Origin: Cyclobacteriaceae bacterium
GTDB taxonomy: Bacteria > Bacteroidota > Bacteroidia > Cytophagales > Cyclobacteriaceae
Direction: 5' to 3'
NCBI GenBank assembly: GCA_025808415.1
Contig: CP075525.1
Coordinates: 2,775,501 to 2,839,500 of the forward strand
Length of the DNA stretch: 64,000 nucleotides
Part shown: one piece after another, positions 18,841-26,966 of the stretch
How positions within the stretch are numbered: the stretch's first letter is position 1
Layout of the letters: each line of letters begins with the position of its first letter
Made by a program: the position numbers and the translations under genes
The notes under the pieces: generated by a model
What the model was told of the DNA's origin: nothing
Seen by the model: the letters and a program-made list of their open reading frames with translations, nothing else
Database searches by the model: none

Positions 18841-19659
18841 ATGAAAGACATCATAAAAAACCATTCTTCAACCTTAGGCGGGGTCCTGCTGAGCATTGGC
18901 TTAACTTCGGCAATCGGGTTAATCCTGTTGCTCTTTTATTTTTATGTGTACCTTCCGGCTTCTACCAACCATGGCGAAACCATTACCGTACCCAGCGTGG
19001 AAGGTTTGAATATTACTGAGCTCGAAAACTTTTTAGTAAAACGAAATCTGCGCTACGAAGTAAACGACTCGTCATATACCGATGATTACCCACCGCTTAC
19101 GGTGCTTCGCCAGTTTCCGGCAGCTGGCGCCAAGGTAAAAGAAAACCGGGTGATCTATATTTCGGTAAATCGTGTTACCCCACCCACGGTGCCCATGCCC
19201 AATTTGGTGGATGGCTCATTGATCAATGCGGAGGCTGTTTTACGGGGCAATGAATTAAAACGCGGACGCATCCAGCTTGTGCGTGGCCCCTTTTTAAACC
19301 TGGTGAAAGAAATGCGCTATGAAGGCGAGAAAATATTGCCCGGTACGCGTATACCAAAAGGCTCAGTAATTGACCTGGTGGTGGAAGATGGTGGCAGCAA
19401 TACGGTGCCGGCACCGGATGTGCGCGGCTATACGTTGGAGGATGCCAAAATCCCCATCTTCGGCTCAAACCTTAACCTGGGCCAAATTCATGTGGTAGGC
19501 GATACCACTGGCCGCGAGGCCATTGTGGTGCTGAAACAAAAGCCACCGGCAAACCAAAATATTAAGGTGGGCGATGTCGTTGAGCTATGGGTAGGCAAAA
19601 AAGGAACACCCGTGCCTGACGATGAGGAAGATGGAACGGATGACCAGGATAATTTTTAA
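18841..19659 (+). CDS. Membrane-anchored PASTA-domain protein
   Basis: A 272-residue protein with one transmembrane helix near the N-terminus (about 17-40, VLLSIGLTSAIGLILLLFYF) and three PASTA repeats outside the membrane: 45-105 (VPSVEGLNITELENFL), 110-175 (PMPNLVDGSLINAEAVL) and 180-245 (VPAPDVRGYTLEDAKI). PASTA modules bind muropeptides or beta-lactam-like ligands in kinases and penicillin-binding proteins; here there is no kinase or transpeptidase domain. The tail is acidic. It follows ddl, and its last base is the first base of the next ATG. Confidence 0.88.
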   Translation: MKDIIKNHSSTLGGVLLSIGLTSAIGLILLLFYFYVYLPASTNHGETITVPSVEGLNITELENFLVKRNLRYEVNDSSYTDDYPPLTVLRQFPAAGAKVKENRVIYISVNRVTPPTVPMPNLVDGSLINAEAVLRGNELKRGRIQLVRGPFLNLVKEMRYEGEKILPGTRIPKGSVIDLVVEDGGSNTVPAPDVRGYTLEDAKIPIFGSNLNLGQIHVVGDTTGREAIVVLKQKPPANQNIKVGDVVELWVGKKGTPVPDDEEDGTDDQDNF

Positions 19660-21569
19660 TGACTATCGGAAAGCAATTTCTTTTTTTAATTCTCTGCTCT
19701 TTCCCTTTGGTTGCCCTGGCGCAACTGAAACGCTACCCCATTCAGCAACCTGCTAACCCGGAAGCAGCGTTTGCAAAAACCAAAAGCCTGGAACCCATGT
19801 CGCTTCCCTTTTGGGATGATTTTTCTGCACCCGCCAGCAGCGACACCCTGTGGAGCAACAAAGCAACCGTATGGATTAATACCAGCATGGCCATTGACCC
19901 ACCTACTATTGGTGTGGCCACCTTCGATGGATTGAATGAAAATGGCACACCCTATAGCCCAAACCCCGACCAGACACTGGAGGTAGGGTTAACCGATAGC
20001 CTAGAGTCAAGAAGAATTAAAATGACCGAGGTTGGGCTTTTTCAGCGCAACTCCGTTTTTCTCAGTTTTTACTATCAGTGGGGTGGCCATGGCGAAACAC
20101 CCGATGCCAATGATTATTTACAACTTGAATTCAGGAACCAGCAAGGCGCATGGGAAATCATCCGGACCCTACGGCCTAACCGGGCTACCGAACGGTTCGA
20201 TGAATTTTACAGTGTGATCATTCGCATAAATGAAGATCGCTTTTACCATGATGATTTTCAATTCCGGTTTCGTTCGTTCGGCCGCAGGTCCGGACGTTTT
20301 GATACCTGGCACCTCGACTATGTTTACCTGAACCGGGGAAGAACGGAAACCGATCTCACCTACCCGGACAGGGCGATACGCAAAACACTCTCACCTTTAT
20401 TTGAAAAATACTATGCTGTTCCTTACAAACATTTCAAACAAGAAAAAACAATTACACCTCCTGCCTATGCGGTTTACAATTTAAGTAACATCCTCACAAC
20501 ACTGTCTTACTTAACGTATGGAACATTCGTAAATTACTTTGATGATGACAGCGAATCTGTGTTTGAAGAAAACCTCAACGGAACCGATACATCATCCATC
20601 AGCCTTGGGTTTGGTGTTCCTCCTTTCGTGAATATTCCGGTTGATGTGGAGTACATTCCTGATCCCGACAACCATGATCATTTCGATCCCCAGGCAAAAC
20701 GTGTTGAAGTTTCGTTAAAGATCAGGGTTTTTACCGGTGATGTTATTGACCTGAAAACCGGCAATCCTTCCCCCGGCTATTTACCCATTTATGAACCCAT
20801 TGATTTCAGGGCTAACGATACCATACGGCAGCATTACACCTTGCACAATTACTATGCTTACGATGATGGTGTTGCTGAATATTCAGCAGGGTTGACACAA
20901 CCCGGAAATATTGTGGCCTACCGTTTTACCATGCAAACCTCCGAACCAGATACCATTAATGGCGTGTATGTTCACTACCCCGTTACGTCAGGTGTTTCGG
21001 CATCCAACACTACCTTTTACATCTGGGGTGATACCAACGGTGAACCTGGTCCTCTTTTGTTGGAAGAGTTGGTTCCTGTGGAGCGCAAAACGAATAACGA
21101 GTTTATTCTTCGCGAGTTCATCCAATCGGCCCGCGTACAAGGTGTATTTTACATCGGTTGGCGCCAACCGGCAACAGGACGCGTGCAGGTTGGGCTTGAT
21201 ACCGGCAACGATACCGGCAACCAGATTTTTGTAAACACAACAGGTAGTTGGATACCCAATACCGATGTAAAAGGAAGCCTGATGTTACGCCCCAGGTTTG
21301 GAAAGGGTAATGTAGTAACCTCATCAGAAGGACGGCAACAACCAGAAGTCTCAATCTACCCCAATCCCAATTTTGGGGAGTTTTTTATGGAAGGTGAACC
21401 CCAGGGGTTAACTATACTCAATGCCGGGGGGCATCCGGTGGTGTTTGAAACCGAACAGCTCGACAACCGAATGCGTATTACGATTACGTATCCAATCCGT
21501 GGCCTATACCTGGTTCGTTATTTCAACGGCACTGCCTGGCAAACAAAAAAGATCGTTGTCCAGGACTAA
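19659..21569 (+). CDS. Large secreted protein with T9SS type A sorting domain, function unknown
   Basis: A 636-residue exported protein, with signal peptide MTIGKQFLFLILCSFPLVALAQ. The middle is beta-rich with no catalytic motif I recognise; a lectin-like jelly roll is possible between about 45 and 225 (SLPFWDDFSAP ... FDTWHLDYVYLNRG). The C-terminal 75 residues start at EVSIYPNPNFGEF and end WQTKKIVVQD, a clear type A sorting domain with the YPNP motif. The start is coupled to the PASTA gene. Homologues of this architecture in Bacteroidota are generally uncharacterised surface proteins. Confidence 0.82.
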   Translation: MTIGKQFLFLILCSFPLVALAQLKRYPIQQPANPEAAFAKTKSLEPMSLPFWDDFSAPASSDTLWSNKATVWINTSMAIDPPTIGVATFDGLNENGTPYSPNPDQTLEVGLTDSLESRRIKMTEVGLFQRNSVFLSFYYQWGGHGETPDANDYLQLEFRNQQGAWEIIRTLRPNRATERFDEFYSVIIRINEDRFYHDDFQFRFRSFGRRSGRFDTWHLDYVYLNRGRTETDLTYPDRAIRKTLSPLFEKYYAVPYKHFKQEKTITPPAYAVYNLSNILTTLSYLTYGTFVNYFDDDSESVFEENLNGTDTSSISLGFGVPPFVNIPVDVEYIPDPDNHDHFDPQAKRVEVSLKIRVFTGDVIDLKTGNPSPGYLPIYEPIDFRANDTIRQHYTLHNYYAYDDGVAEYSAGLTQPGNIVAYRFTMQTSEPDTINGVYVHYPVTSGVSASNTTFYIWGDTNGEPGPLLLEELVPVERKTNNEFILREFIQSARVQGVFYIGWRQPATGRVQVGLDTGNDTGNQIFVNTTGSWIPNTDVKGSLMLRPRFGKGNVVTSSEGRQQPEVSIYPNPNFGEFFMEGEPQGLTILNAGGHPVVFETEQLDNRMRITITYPIRGLYLVRYFNGTAWQTKKIVVQD

Positions 21570-21591
21570 CTGTTTTCAAATCAGCATACTT

Positions 21592-22710
21592 TCAGTACGA
21601 AGTAAGCTCAATCGGGTTTGGGCTAAAGCAAATTGCAAAAATGATCAGGGCGATCCAACCTAAAACCTGGCGATTGCTATCCAAAGGCTCTTCAATTTCT
21701 GAAGGCGGATGTTCCACACCTGCTAATCTTCCAATGATAAAGGCAAACAGCAACCATCCCGTATAACCTTGTAAAGAAGGATCGAACCAACTTAGCATAA
21801 ACTGCCCGGCAAAAACAAGAAGTGCGTACATTACTGTATCGCGCATCGGTAACTTCAGTCCGCGAAAGCAGAGGGTAAGAAAAATAACGTATGCCGGAAT
21901 GTAAATAATCAAATCTTCGAACGGCATGAGTGGATGGACCAACCCTAACCCGGCATAAAAAACAAAACTGATGAAGATGATAGAAGCCACCAGTTTATGA
22001 AGCCGGAATCCGATCAGCCCATAAAGTACATGCCCACCATCTAACTGGCCTATGGGCAAAAGATTTAAAGCCGTAAAGATCAAGGCAAGGAAACCCGCAA
22101 AAAGATAGGGATAGTGCATGATCTCATGCGGGTTAGGCATACGTTCCGGATCTGCCACAAATTTTTCAAAAAATAAAAACAACAAGTTTTTACCAATAAC
22201 CACATCAACAATACCCTCTTGCTGTCCATAAACTTTATCGGCATACTCTAATCCGTACTGTTCATACTCCGGATGAATCTGAAAAATGTATTCGGCAGGA
22301 GGCAGATTTGTAAATCCATAAATCAATACAATCATAGCCATTACGAATCCTGCCAACGGCCCGGCAATTCCAATATCAAAGTTTATCTTTTTTGATGTTA
22401 TGCGCTCACGTAAACGGATAACAGCGCCCATGGTGCCTATAGAAAATGGAAACGGTGGCATGGGGATATAATAGGGCAAACTTGAATTTACCCGGTAATA
22501 CCGGGCTGTGAAGTAATGGCCAAACTCATGCACGGTAAGAATAAGCAAAAACGGAACAGAGAAATGCATGCCCGAGAAAAAATCGGCCCAGGTAAAAGGG
22601 CCATAAACAGACTTCCCGTATGTCCATTCTGCACCGGCTATTGTAGTGGTTATAAAAGTGGCAATAAACAGAAAAACCTGGAGGATAATACGTTTGGCTT
22701 CCTTACTCAT
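21592..22710 (-). CDS. Site-2 protease family (M50) membrane metalloprotease
   Basis: A 372-residue polytopic membrane protein. The zinc site HEFGH is in LTVHEFGHYFTARYY near residue 62, and the second motif NLLPIGQLDGGHVLYGL near residue 217 supplies the aspartate ligand; both are diagnostic of S2P-like proteases. The MPPFPFSIGTMGAVI segment after the first motif is common in the EGY1/S2P-like group. About seven to nine hydrophobic helices are visible. Such proteases cut membrane-bound regulators, but the target is unknown. Its 5' end overlaps the 3' end of the HAD gene by 8 bases, so the two are probably one transcript. Confidence 0.88.
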   Translation of the reverse strand: MSKEAKRIILQVFLFIATFITTTIAGAEWTYGKSVYGPFTWADFFSGMHFSVPFLLILTVHEFGHYFTARYYRVNSSLPYYIPMPPFPFSIGTMGAVIRLRERITSKKINFDIGIAGPLAGFVMAMIVLIYGFTNLPPAEYIFQIHPEYEQYGLEYADKVYGQQEGIVDVVIGKNLLFLFFEKFVADPERMPNPHEIMHYPYLFAGFLALIFTALNLLPIGQLDGGHVLYGLIGFRLHKLVASIIFISFVFYAGLGLVHPLMPFEDLIIYIPAYVIFLTLCFRGLKLPMRDTVMYALLVFAGQFMLSWFDPSLQGYTGWLLFAFIIGRLAGVEHPPSEIEEPLDSNRQVLGWIALIIFAICFSPNPIELTSY

Positions 22711-23326
22711 AATTCCTGAAATAATCCAACACGCGATCGGGATGTTCCACCAAAAATGTTTGTATGCCTAACGCAGCAGCGGCTTCGATGTTCTCTTTGT
22801 TATCGTCCAGGAATAAAGTTTGTTCCGGAACATAATTATTTTCGTCCAGCACCTGCGTAAATATTTGGGATTCAGGTTTACGTTTGCCTACCAGGTGCGA
22901 GTAATAGTGAACATGAAAGTAATCGTTAAGCGAGGAAAATGCGTCAACCTGCGGCAGCATTGATTGGTTCACAAAGCTGAGGTGGATGTTATTGGTATTA
23001 CTCAGCACGGCCACTGAAAACCTTTTTTTTAGCCTGTCCAGCAACTGAAGTTTGGCAACAGGTAATTGAACAAGCATGGCATTCCATGCGCTATCGATTT
23101 GTTCATCAGGGGCCGAGAATGAGAAAATCCGCTGTAAAACCTGTCGAAATTCCGCATCAGTAATTTCGCCCCGTTCATAGGCATAAAACTCAGTATGCGT
23201 ACGGTAAGCATGCCGAACCTGGTCGGGTCTAACGCCCGATAAATCACAAATCGACTGGATGGTTCGCTCAACGGATAAATCGATGATTACACCACCGAGA
23301 TCGAAAATCAGATTTCTGGGAATCAA
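22703..23326 (-). CDS. HAD-superfamily hydrolase
   Basis: A 207-residue haloacid-dehalogenase-like phosphatase. Motif I is FDLGGVIIDLS, motif II the AVLSNTNNIH segment, the Lys region KRKPESQIF and motif III/IV TLFLDDNKENIEAAAALGI. This pattern is closest to the YihX/epoxide-hydrolase-like HAD group acting on sugar phosphates. The start is placed at TTG 23326 (reading MIPRNLIFDLGG) because the longer frame opens with GTG at 23368 inside the T-loop of the neighbouring tRNA, which cannot be the true start. It overlaps the following protease gene by 8 bases. Confidence 0.85.
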   Translation of the reverse strand: MIPRNLIFDLGGVIIDLSVERTIQSICDLSGVRPDQVRHAYRTHTEFYAYERGEITDAEFRQVLQRIFSFSAPDEQIDSAWNAMLVQLPVAKLQLLDRLKKRFSVAVLSNTNNIHLSFVNQSMLPQVDAFSSLNDYFHVHYYSHLVGKRKPESQIFTQVLDENNYVPEQTLFLDDNKENIEAAAALGIQTFLVEHPDRVLDYFRNYE

Positions 23327-23351
23327 TGGCTTGGATGAGGGTGAAATAAAG

Positions 23352-23425
23352 TGGGCCCAGCAGGGCACGATCCTGCGACCCCCTGATTATGAGTCAGGTG
23401 CTCTAACCAGCTGAGCTATGGGCCC
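23352..23425 (-). tRNA. tRNA with anticodon CAT (elongator Met, or Ile2)
   Basis: Full cloverleaf on the minus strand: acceptor GGGCCCA pairs with TGGGCCC, D-arm GCTC/GAGC, anticodon stem CCTGA/TCAGG with loop CTCATAA (anticodon at 23389-23391), variable loop GGGTC, T-stem GCAGG/CCTGC, discriminator A; 74 bases. CCA is not encoded (the DNA continues CTT). Anticodon CAT fits elongator Met or the lysidine-modified Ile2; sequence alone does not settle it. It is not the initiator type because the acceptor pair 1-72 is G-C and the three G-C pairs of the initiator anticodon stem are absent. The T-loop reads ATCGTGC, with A at 54 and T at 58 instead of the usual T54/A58. Confidence 0.93.
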
Positions 23426-23512
23426 CGATTTTTAAGAACGCCTTGAAAAGAGGTGCAATGATAAAGATTACCCCGAACATTAACAATGAAAATCATGGAT
23501 CGGAAAGAATTA

Positions 23513-26500
23513 CTACTTCACCACATGCAGCCAGCTTTTGCATAAGGCCTGATCGCCAATGGTAACAGTATAGTAATAAATACCGGCATCCAAATCCTTG
23601 GCCGACCAATCATACTGGTAATTGGCTGACTCAAATACTTTGCCGCCCCAGCGATTGTGAATGGTAAGGCCTACGGTAAGCCCTGCATCAGCAGGCGTTT
23701 TGCCTCCCGCCCCGTATTGGATTACAAACCTATCGTTTTGGCCGGGGGTTGATTCGGGCGTAATTACATTGGGCGCCAAAATCGTGTAGATTGGAAGCGT
23801 GACTTGCTTTTCATAAACACAAAACTCTTTTATGCCTGTCACCTTAAGGGTGTAAGCTCCATCCTGATTATAAGCATGGATAGCTTCCGGTAAATCGGTG
23901 GTGTTGCCATCACCAAAATCAATCAGGTAATTCTCATCAGCTTTTTGTTCGGTTTTATTTACTACGTAAACCTGGGACCGGCTAATGCAATCAGGCACAA
24001 GCTTATAATCGAACTGAACATCAATAAAGGGCACAACTTCTATATCAACAGTATCTTTATTAAAGCAACCATTGCTATCAGTTATGACCACAAAGTATCG
24101 TATACTTTCTTCAGGTTTAACCAACGTAGTATTTAAAGGCCCATCCTCTGTGCTCCATTGGTAACCTACGCCCCCATTCCCAGTAAGCTGATAGGATGTT
24201 CCGTAGCAAATAACATCATCCTCCTGGGCTTTTAATAAATTCCTGAAAACGCGTACGGTTTTAAAAGCTGAATCAACCCCAACGCAAGTGTTCAGATCAA
24301 CAGCACGCAACTTAACCAGGTACGTTCCTTCATTTTGGTACTGATGCAAAAATGAAGTTGTGTCGGTCTTTACCAGTTTAGTACCATCACCCAAATCCCA
24401 TTCATAAAATTCTCCGCCTGTACTGAAGTTCTGAAACCTGATCGTATCCGGATAACACAACACATCCAGGCCGGGCGCATCAAACGCTACTGAGTTGGTT
24501 TGGAGGCGTGCCCGCAATGAAGAAAGATCAAATTTAAAAGCAGCGTTGTTACAGTTCGCACTGTTATTGGTACGCGACCACGCTTCATCTGTAGTCGGAA
24601 AATCTGAACTTGGTAACCCGGTAGCACTAAGCGAACGGCAACCGGAACACACCGCATGGTAAACAATCCCGCTTTTATCAAACCGGCTGGTGCCACCATC
24701 AACATGGGTACGCGATATGTTTCCTCCGAGGTACGTGGCATACAAAAGTTCTGAGGCGTCAGCCGTAAGCACTATAAAATAGAAATCAGAACCGCTGGTT
24801 GTTTTTTGCAAGGCATCGTTGGTAACCGGCATTCCTGAAGTATTGGAATTCCAATACCCCAACCCGCTATTGATTAAACCACCCCAGCCCGACATATACA
24901 GGTTGTTACAATCATTGACCAAAAATGCTGTAGGTGAAATATTCGGTATGCCTATACCGGATCCGAACCTTGTAGAAAATATCAATGTATTTAATTCGCC
25001 ATTAAACTTCTGCACAAACTGACCACTGTTAGCATTGCTGTACACACCTGGCGTTACCGGAAAATTTCCGTTGGTTTGTCCGTATGTATATACATCACCA
25101 TTCCTGTCAAGATCAATAAAATAAACCTGGTCAAAATCCGATGTGCCCGTGAAGGTGGAATATGCAATGGAATCACCCTCAGAAGAAATTTTCATGATCC
25201 AGCCATCCACGCCTCCTGCTATTAATGATTGATACGAATTAGTCGTGGTCGGGAAATCAGCGCTAGACGTTCCGCCACCCAGGTAAATCGCGAAGGCACT
25301 ATCGAACTTGATCGTATGTGATGCATCAAAATTATTTCCGCCTACAAAAGCAGACCAGATAATCTGCGTAAGCATAGCATCCATTTTCACCACAACCGCA
25401 TCACTTCCTCCACCCCGATAGGTTGTACTGAAACTATTCACACCCGGAAAGTCTGGTGAGTTTGTAACGGAGCTGATGTAGATGTTTCCCAGGGTATCGG
25501 TAATCACATCGCCCCGCATTTCATCTCCATAGTTTCGCACCAGCGGACTACCGGGCTGGTTCAGTCCATCGTTTTGGGAACCGCCCAGATAAGTTGAAGC
25601 TATTAATTGATCACCCTCTTTACTGATCCGCGACAAAACAATATCTGACCCAAAGGGATAAGGTATAACATTTGTCCCTAAAGGAATTCCCCCGTTAAAC
25701 ATAGTGCTGAGTGCAGATGTGGTGGTGGGAAAGTTAAAGGAACTGGTTGTGCCCAATACTATTAAATCCTGAGATTTTTCGTCCATCACCAGACTATGCG
25801 GTGTTTCATTGCCCGATCCGCCAATGTAACTGGCATACAATAACTGGCTACCGGTGGAATCATATTTGAGGATGGCGATGTCGTAATTACCACCATAGGT
25901 CGTTTGAAAAGCACCGGGCGTTGCCGGAAAAGTGCCTCCAAAATTAATATTGTTGGCAATGCCCGATGAATATAAGGTGCCACGCTCACCCGGTGTGGCG
26001 GTACTTCCCCAATTATCAGCCGTTGAACCAGAAAAGGTAGAGAAAATAAGCAACGGGTCAATCACCAATTCATAACAGGCATCATATCCTTCCGGAAAAC
26101 GAAAGCTCAGTGTGTTATTGGTTAGAGTGTATTCACTTTTTACCTCACACTTCTCTCCGTTGATGACCTGGTACGTAAAGGGTTTCTTTTCGATCAGATA
26201 GCCAACTGAAGTACCCACGATAACATTTCCATGATCAAGGTAAAGTTGATCTGCGCCATTTATTTCAATTTGCACCTGCCCTGCATAGGCATCAGGCTTT
26301 ACGATAAAATCATACTTGAGATTTTGATTGACAGAACTAATCCGAAGATCAATTCCAGTATATAAATCAGGATAAACAATTTCACCAAACGCACTCGCCC
26401 GCGAAGCCCATTGGGATGTATCATTGCCCAGAAAAAAATTATAATATTCCTTTGATGGCAGGGATGCTACCGGTGACTTTAAGGCAAGCGCACCAGAAAA

Positions 26501-26803
26501 CCGTATTTGCACATGATGTCCATCCATCTTGTCGTCCATCTCCTCTGTTCCATCTGATTCATTTATATGATCGTGCAATCGTAAATGCGCTTCATTAGCT
26601 TTTTGCTGATCAAACAAATACAGGGAGAAATGACCCGGTGAAAGCATCAATCTTCCAGCCGGTGTACGTGCTGCAAAATCTATTGACTCAGGCCACTGAC
26701 CTTTATTCTTGATAAATTTTAAAGCAGGTGTTTGTGCTGATCCGGCCAACGGAGCACTGAAAAGAAATGCTAGTACTAACCTGAAGTAAACCTGTTTCAT
26801 CAC
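23513..26803 (-). CDS. Giant secreted SBBP/PKD protein with T9SS type B sorting domain
   Basis: A 1096-residue surface protein. Signal peptide ends at AGSAQ (about residue 24). Residues 28-245 form the conserved DUF7948-type domain (LKFIKNKGQWPESIDFAART). From 250 to about 780 run SBBP-type propeller repeats, recognisable by recurring LLYASYIGGSGNE, IASTYLGGSQNDG and STFTGTSDFD units. A PKD domain follows at about 790-865 (EWDLGDGTKLVKT ... YQNEGTYLVKLRAVD), then further Ig-like beta domains. The last 85 residues (IHNRWGGKVFESANYQYDWSAKDLDAGIYYYTVTI) are a T9SS type B sorting domain as in gliding-motility and adhesin-like proteins. Adhesion is likely; the ligand is unknown. Confidence 0.88.
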   Translation of the reverse strand: MMKQVYFRLVLAFLFSAPLAGSAQTPALKFIKNKGQWPESIDFAARTPAGRLMLSPGHFSLYLFDQQKANEAHLRLHDHINESDGTEEMDDKMDGHHVQIRFSGALALKSPVASLPSKEYYNFFLGNDTSQWASRASAFGEIVYPDLYTGIDLRISSVNQNLKYDFIVKPDAYAGQVQIEINGADQLYLDHGNVIVGTSVGYLIEKKPFTYQVINGEKCEVKSEYTLTNNTLSFRFPEGYDACYELVIDPLLIFSTFSGSTADNWGSTATPGERGTLYSSGIANNINFGGTFPATPGAFQTTYGGNYDIAILKYDSTGSQLLYASYIGGSGNETPHSLVMDEKSQDLIVLGTTSSFNFPTTTSALSTMFNGGIPLGTNVIPYPFGSDIVLSRISKEGDQLIASTYLGGSQNDGLNQPGSPLVRNYGDEMRGDVITDTLGNIYISSVTNSPDFPGVNSFSTTYRGGGSDAVVVKMDAMLTQIIWSAFVGGNNFDASHTIKFDSAFAIYLGGGTSSADFPTTTNSYQSLIAGGVDGWIMKISSEGDSIAYSTFTGTSDFDQVYFIDLDRNGDVYTYGQTNGNFPVTPGVYSNANSGQFVQKFNGELNTLIFSTRFGSGIGIPNISPTAFLVNDCNNLYMSGWGGLINSGLGYWNSNTSGMPVTNDALQKTTSGSDFYFIVLTADASELLYATYLGGNISRTHVDGGTSRFDKSGIVYHAVCSGCRSLSATGLPSSDFPTTDEAWSRTNNSANCNNAAFKFDLSSLRARLQTNSVAFDAPGLDVLCYPDTIRFQNFSTGGEFYEWDLGDGTKLVKTDTTSFLHQYQNEGTYLVKLRAVDLNTCVGVDSAFKTVRVFRNLLKAQEDDVICYGTSYQLTGNGGVGYQWSTEDGPLNTTLVKPEESIRYFVVITDSNGCFNKDTVDIEVVPFIDVQFDYKLVPDCISRSQVYVVNKTEQKADENYLIDFGDGNTTDLPEAIHAYNQDGAYTLKVTGIKEFCVYEKQVTLPIYTILAPNVITPESTPGQNDRFVIQYGAGGKTPADAGLTVGLTIHNRWGGKVFESANYQYDWSAKDLDAGIYYYTVTIGDQALCKSWLHVVK

Positions 26804-26866
26804 TACCTAACAACTGGGCAAAATACTAAAACTTACAAGAAGCCTTCTCAAAAAAAATTGTCTTAG

Positions 26867-26938
26867 TTGGCAGCCTGAGCCTGTCGAAGGCTATTTTAGT
26901 GTTATCACGAGGTTTCGACAAGTTCAACCTGACAGGTT
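26867..26938. repeat. Inverted pair of CTGAGCCTGTCGAA-type intergenic repeats
   Basis: The 163-base gap between two leftward genes holds two related, oppositely oriented elements of about 25 bases: left arm with CCTGAGCCTGTCGAAGGC (26873-26891) and right arm with GGTTTCGACAAGTTCAACC (26911-26929). The reverse complement of the right arm aligns with the left through TGA-C-TGTCGAA. They can fold into a long imperfect hairpin with G-T pairs. Elements built on this core are widespread in Bacteroidota intergenic DNA; the role here is unknown, perhaps transcript stabilisation or termination. Confidence 0.55.
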
Positions 26939-26966
26939 TAAAAATTTTGAGTTGACTTCTAATTGA

